The notes below the pieces were generated by a model. That model searched no databases. It was not told the DNA's origin and saw only the letters and a list, made by a program, of their open reading frames with translations. This document shows positions 49,118 through 51,960 of a stretch of DNA of 51,960 nt, piece after piece. The stretch comes from JBDUCV01 sp040003255 (GTDB taxonomy: Bacteria > Actinomycetota > Actinomycetes > Mycobacteriales > Jatrophihabitantaceae): assembly GCA_040003255.1 (NCBI GenBank), contig JBDUCV010000006.1:1-51960 (forward strand). The letters are read 5' to 3'. Both the position numbers and the translations under genes were made by a program. Within the stretch, counting starts at the first letter, position 1; every line of letters starts with the position of its first letter.

Positions 49118-49926
49118 CGAGGCGAACGCCTGACCCCACGGCACTCGAGGCGCAGCTGCGGGCGCTGGGCCACGACCTGGCCGCTGGGCCTACGCCCGAC
49201 CTGCGTGCCGGCGTGACCCGCCGCACCTCCGATCCGGCGCTGCTCGCCAAGCCCCCCGCTCGCCGCCGTACCCGGCGGACGACGATCGCGGTCGTCCTCG
49301 CCGGCGCGGTAGCCAGCGGGACGACGGCGGCCGTCGCCTCCCCGGACATCCGGGCTCGGATCAGCAGCTTGATCCACTTCCACGGCATCGACATTTCCCG
49401 GCAGAGCAGCGCTCCGCCGACGCCGTCCCCGACGTCGACTCCGGCTGTTTCCGATCTCGGGCTCGGGTCGCCGGTGGATCTCGCCGTGGCGCAGCGGGCG
49501 GCAGAGTTCCAGATTCGGCAACCACAGCGGCTCGGTGACCCGCGTTTCGTGCTGCTGCTGCCCCGGCCGCTGGTCGGTGCCATCGTGACGCTCGTCTATC
49601 CACCCTCAGCCAGCTTGGTGCGATCACCGGTCACCGGGACCGGGGCGCTGCTGACCGAGTTCGCCGGCGACCTCGACCGGACCGTGTTCCGCAAGATTCT
49701 GTCTGGAATCGCGACCGCCCGGGAAACGACCGTGAACGGGGCGCCGGCGATCTGGGCCGTGGGGCCGCAGGATTTCTTCCTGGTCACCGCGAACGCGGAA
49801 CCGTACGGACTGCCGAGCCGGCCCTCTGCGAGCAGCATGATCTGGGCGGTGCATGGGGTCACCTACCGGTTGGAAGTGAATCTGCCGTTCGAACGAGCCC
49901 GGGAGATCGCCGAATCGGTGCGGTGA
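49114..49926 (+). CDS. Putative anti-sigma/sensor membrane protein
   Basis: The 270-aa protein has a cytosolic N-terminus of about 60 residues (MTRRTPDPTALEAQLRALGH onward), one membrane helix TTIAVVLAGAVASGTTAAVA, a Pro/Ser/Thr linker and an extracytoplasmic domain of about 150 residues, rich in beta strands (DPRFVLLLPRPLVGAIVTLV, GAPAIWAVGPQDFFLV). The layout is that of a single-pass anti-sigma factor, and coupling to the ECF gene (ATGA) supports that. However, the zinc anti-sigma HxxxCxxC motif is absent from the cytosolic part, so the binding mode is unclear. Confidence 0.7.
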   Translation: MTRRTPDPTALEAQLRALGHDLAAGPTPDLRAGVTRRTSDPALLAKPPARRRTRRTTIAVVLAGAVASGTTAAVASPDIRARISSLIHFHGIDISRQSSAPPTPSPTSTPAVSDLGLGSPVDLAVAQRAAEFQIRQPQRLGDPRFVLLLPRPLVGAIVTLVYPPSASLVRSPVTGTGALLTEFAGDLDRTVFRKILSGIATARETTVNGAPAIWAVGPQDFFLVTANAEPYGLPSRPSASSMIWAVHGVTYRLEVNLPFERAREIAESVR

Positions 49927-50999
49927 AGGCAGCACAGGCGCGACGCGGCAAACCGCTAGATTTGAAGCGTGCTGAGTCGCGCACGCCGCACGCAGGCCTG
50001 GTCGAAGGAGTAGCCCTGAGTTCGACGGAGGTTGGGCGACCGGAGGCACCTGCCGATGCGCCGCAGCGGATTCTGGTGACCGGCGGTGCCGGATTCATCG
50101 GATCGCATCTGTGCCGGCGGCTGCTGGCGATGGGTCATGACGTGCTCGTCGTCGACAATTTCTACTCAAGCAGCCGGCACAACGTGATCGATCTGCTCGA
50201 TGAGCCGCGTTTCGAGATGATCCGGCACGATGTGACTTTTCCGTTGTATCTCGAGGTCGACCAGATCTATCACCTCGCCTGCCCGGCGTCGCCCGTGTTT
50301 TACCAGCGAGACCCGGTGCAGACCACGAAGACCTGCGTTCACGGGTCGATAAACATGCTCGGACTGGCCAAACGCGTCCGCGCGCGGATCCTACTCGCCT
50401 CGACGTCGGAGGTGTACGGAGACCCGGCTGTGCACCCGCAGGAGGAGTCGTATTGGGGAAACGTGAACCCGATCGGCATCCGGTCCTGCTACGACGAAGG
50501 CAAGCGATGCGCAGAAACCCTGTTCTTCGACTACTACCGCCAGCATGCGATGCCGATCAAGGTCGCCCGGATCTTCAATACCTACGGCCCGAACATGCTG
50601 CCGAACGACGGTCGTGTCGTGTCGAGCTTCATAAGCCAAGCCCTCCGCAGCCAGCCGTTGACGGTGTTCGGTGACGGCAAGCAGACCCGGTCGTTCTGCT
50701 ACGTAGACGACCTGGTAGACGGCTTGATCCGGCTGATGAACACTTCGCCAGAGGTCACTGGGCCGATTAACCTCGGCAACCCAGGCGAGTTCAGCATGCT
50801 GGAACTCGCGACGAAGGTGCTCGAGCTGGTTGGCAGCGGCGGCCCGATCGAGCACCGCGCCTTGCCGTCCGACGACCCGGTCCGCCGCCGGCCCGACATC
50901 ACCCTCGCCAAGGAGCTTTTGCGGTGGAGCCCGACCGTGTCACTGGACGATGGGCTTGCGCGGACCGTCGAATATTTCAAAGCCATGCTGTCCAGCTGA
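49923..50999 (+). CDS. UDP-glucuronate decarboxylase-like SDR
   Basis: The 358-aa extended SDR is closest to UDP-xylose synthases, which oxidise and decarboxylate UDP-glucuronate to UDP-xylose. It shows ILVTGGAGFIGSHLCRRLL, YHLACPASPVFYQRDPVQT, the family-specific STSEVYGDP, catalytic YxxxK in SCYDEGKRCAETL, RIFNTYGPNM and DGKQTRSFCYVDD. GTG 49923 overlaps the previous stop as GTGA. The first 45 codons are not conserved, so TTG 49962 or a later start is possible. It lies immediately before a broken GMC oxidoreductase in the same frame. Confidence 0.87.
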   Translation: MKAAQARRGKPLDLKRAESRTPHAGLVEGVALSSTEVGRPEAPADAPQRILVTGGAGFIGSHLCRRLLAMGHDVLVVDNFYSSSRHNVIDLLDEPRFEMIRHDVTFPLYLEVDQIYHLACPASPVFYQRDPVQTTKTCVHGSINMLGLAKRVRARILLASTSEVYGDPAVHPQEESYWGNVNPIGIRSCYDEGKRCAETLFFDYYRQHAMPIKVARIFNTYGPNMLPNDGRVVSSFISQALRSQPLTVFGDGKQTRSFCYVDDLVDGLIRLMNTSPEVTGPINLGNPGEFSMLELATKVLELVGSGGPIEHRALPSDDPVRRRPDITLAKELLRWSPTVSLDDGLARTVEYFKAMLSS

Positions 51000-51434
51000 G
51001 AGACGATCGTGCTGCTCGTCATGCAGTCGCTCGACAACTCGATCACCACCTTCACCCGACGCGCCCGCTTCGGACGCAAGCTTGCGGCCGGGCAGGGCGA
51101 AGGGGAGCCGAATCCGGCCTGGATCCCGGTTGGGCATGAGGTCGCCCGTCGGGTCGCGGCCAAGATCGACGGCATCGCCGGGGGCAGTTGGAGCGAGATC
51201 TTCGATGTCCCCGTCACCGCCCATCTCATCGGCGGCGCCACCATCGGCGACTCACCGCGAACGGGCGTCGTCGACCCGTACCACCGGCTCTACGGTCATC
51301 CCGGTCTGCACGTGACCGACGGCTCCACGGTGCCGGCCAACCTCGGCGTAAACCCGGCGCTGACGATCACCGCACTGGCCGAGCGCGCTCGCGGGCGCTA
51401 TTCCGGCCAGGTCTGCATGACGTCCAGGTTGTAG
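51000..51434 (+). pseudogene. GMC/cholesterol-oxidase-type oxidoreductase, C-terminal remnant
   Basis: Starting with ETIVLLVMQSLDNSITTF directly after the UDP-glucuronate decarboxylase stop, the frame encodes only the last ~140 residues of a GMC-family FAD oxidoreductase. Visible parts are FDVPVTAHLIGGATIGDSP and then RLYGHPGLHVTDGSTVPANL plus GVNPALTITALAERA, the FAD-contacting C-terminal block. Full enzymes are about 550 aa, so the FAD-binding N-terminus is gone. The first possible start is GTG 51009. It overlaps the convergent monooxygenase gene by 37 bp, and a nonfunctional remnant is likely. Confidence 0.75.
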
Positions 51435-51694
51435 AAGGTGGGCGGCCCGTCGCAGAGCGCGGCCATCGCAGCCGCAAACGCGGATGTCTCGGGACGGTTC
51501 GAGTTCTCCATGGCAGCCTCGTAGGAGTCGAACTCGACCACGTTCAGGAAGTGGTTCGGACGATCACGATCAGCGGTGAGTGTGCCGCGGCGCACTGTTC
51601 CGGTATCGCGCTGCGCCCGCAGGTTCTCAGCTAGCGCCTCAACGTCATCGATCTTCGAGGTGGTGAACTCGATTATCTGGACGAATGCCGCCAT
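51398..51694 (-). CDS. Antibiotic biosynthesis monooxygenase-fold protein
   Basis: The 98-aa dimeric alpha/beta-barrel (ABM) protein has strand 1 MAAFVQIIEFTTSK, helix VEALAENLRAQRD, strands GTLTADRDRPNHFLNVVEFD, helix SYEAAMENSNRPETSAFAAA, and a final segment FYNLDVMQTW. Single-domain members include cofactor-free monooxygenases and many proteins of unknown role. ATG 51694 has GGGAAAGG about 5 nt upstream. The 3' end runs into the convergent GMC remnant. Confidence 0.78.
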   Translation of the reverse strand: MAAFVQIIEFTTSKIDDVEALAENLRAQRDTGTVRRGTLTADRDRPNHFLNVVEFDSYEAAMENSNRPETSAFAAAMAALCDGPPTFYNLDVMQTWPE

Positions 51695-51960
51695 GGACCT
51701 TTCCCTTCGCCGACGCGGATGACGCCTCAGTCTGGACCCGGCAGCCGAGCTCAACAAGGTGCGTTGCCCGGGCACACCGCTCCGGCGGACTCGGATGAAA
51801 CCGGATAGGCGCGCCCACCTGGCCCTGGTCCGTACCGGGAGGGTCGGCACAGATGGTTGACAGACCGTTATTGGGATGCCAGGTTGCCCCGGGTGCTATC
51901 AGCAACCCGCCTGACCGGGCGGTGATCCTGTCTGGTCCTCGTCGATGCTTCGGAGGCTGT

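Noticed and set aside
1..51960. CRISPR arrays, intact insertion sequences, rRNA genes or phage structural genes
   Set aside because: None seen. The only tandem array is the 20-bp repeat at pckG, which has no spacers, and the only mobile-element traces are in the tRNA-Gly island.

Overview
The window comes from a high-GC actinobacterial chromosome. The evidence is the strong G/C third-position bias, frequent GTG starts, 1-4 nt stop/start overlaps inside operons, several apparently leaderless promoters, a GTP-dependent PEP carboxykinase, a mycobacterial-type dCTP deaminase, a PPOX/F420-type oxidoreductase and a HelD-like helicase. No 16S or species-specific marker is present, so genus is not called; a non-streptomycete soil actinobacterium is a reasonable guess.

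Layout. 1-3035: start of a PadR regulator reading out of the left edge with its putative operator, ilvE, a decayed divergent MFS/MarR pair that has lost both 5' ends, and dcd. 3085-6689: a tRNA-Gly(CCC) followed by a decayed ~3.5 kb island bounded by 44-bp exact direct repeats (the tRNA 3' half). It carries integrase scraps, an alpha/beta hydrolase and a beta-propeller lipoprotein. 6690-9294: two unknown genes and a FUSC-type membrane protein. 9437-13209: a tightly coupled five-gene membrane-lipid operon (DUF1206, PAP2, diacylglycerol-kinase-like, PAP2, C39-like protein). 13244-19629: MarR/VOC pair, a stress membrane protein with a SigB-type promoter, serA, a PPOX-DUF2867-kinase operon and a HelD-like helicase.

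19711-31511: a 1295-aa secreted Asp-box protein, a 2-oxoacid dehydrogenase operon (E1alpha, E1beta, E2, no E3), a 44-aa small protein, a thioredoxin/NHL protein, a tyrosine phosphatase and a sugar-nucleotide epimerase. 31555-41157: acyl-CoA dehydrogenase with twin palindromic operators, pckG, tldD/tldE with a lipoprotein zinc peptidase, and a small cytochrome b-like/Rieske/31-aa membrane peptide operon. 41295-51694: an AI-2E-family membrane protein, an orphan ABC ATPase, a coiled-coil protein, an APH(6)-type kinase, a flavin redox operon (ferric-reductase-like, FMN-binding protein, ApbE) divergent from an ECF sigma factor with a coupled membrane protein, a UDP-xylose synthase-like enzyme, a truncated GMC oxidoreductase and a monooxygenase-fold protein.

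The candidates most worth following as little-described systems are the five-gene lipid-phosphate operon, the minimal Rieske/cytochrome b/31-aa operon and the ECF-linked flavin electron-transfer chain. Most other genes are ordinary chromosomal housekeeping genes.
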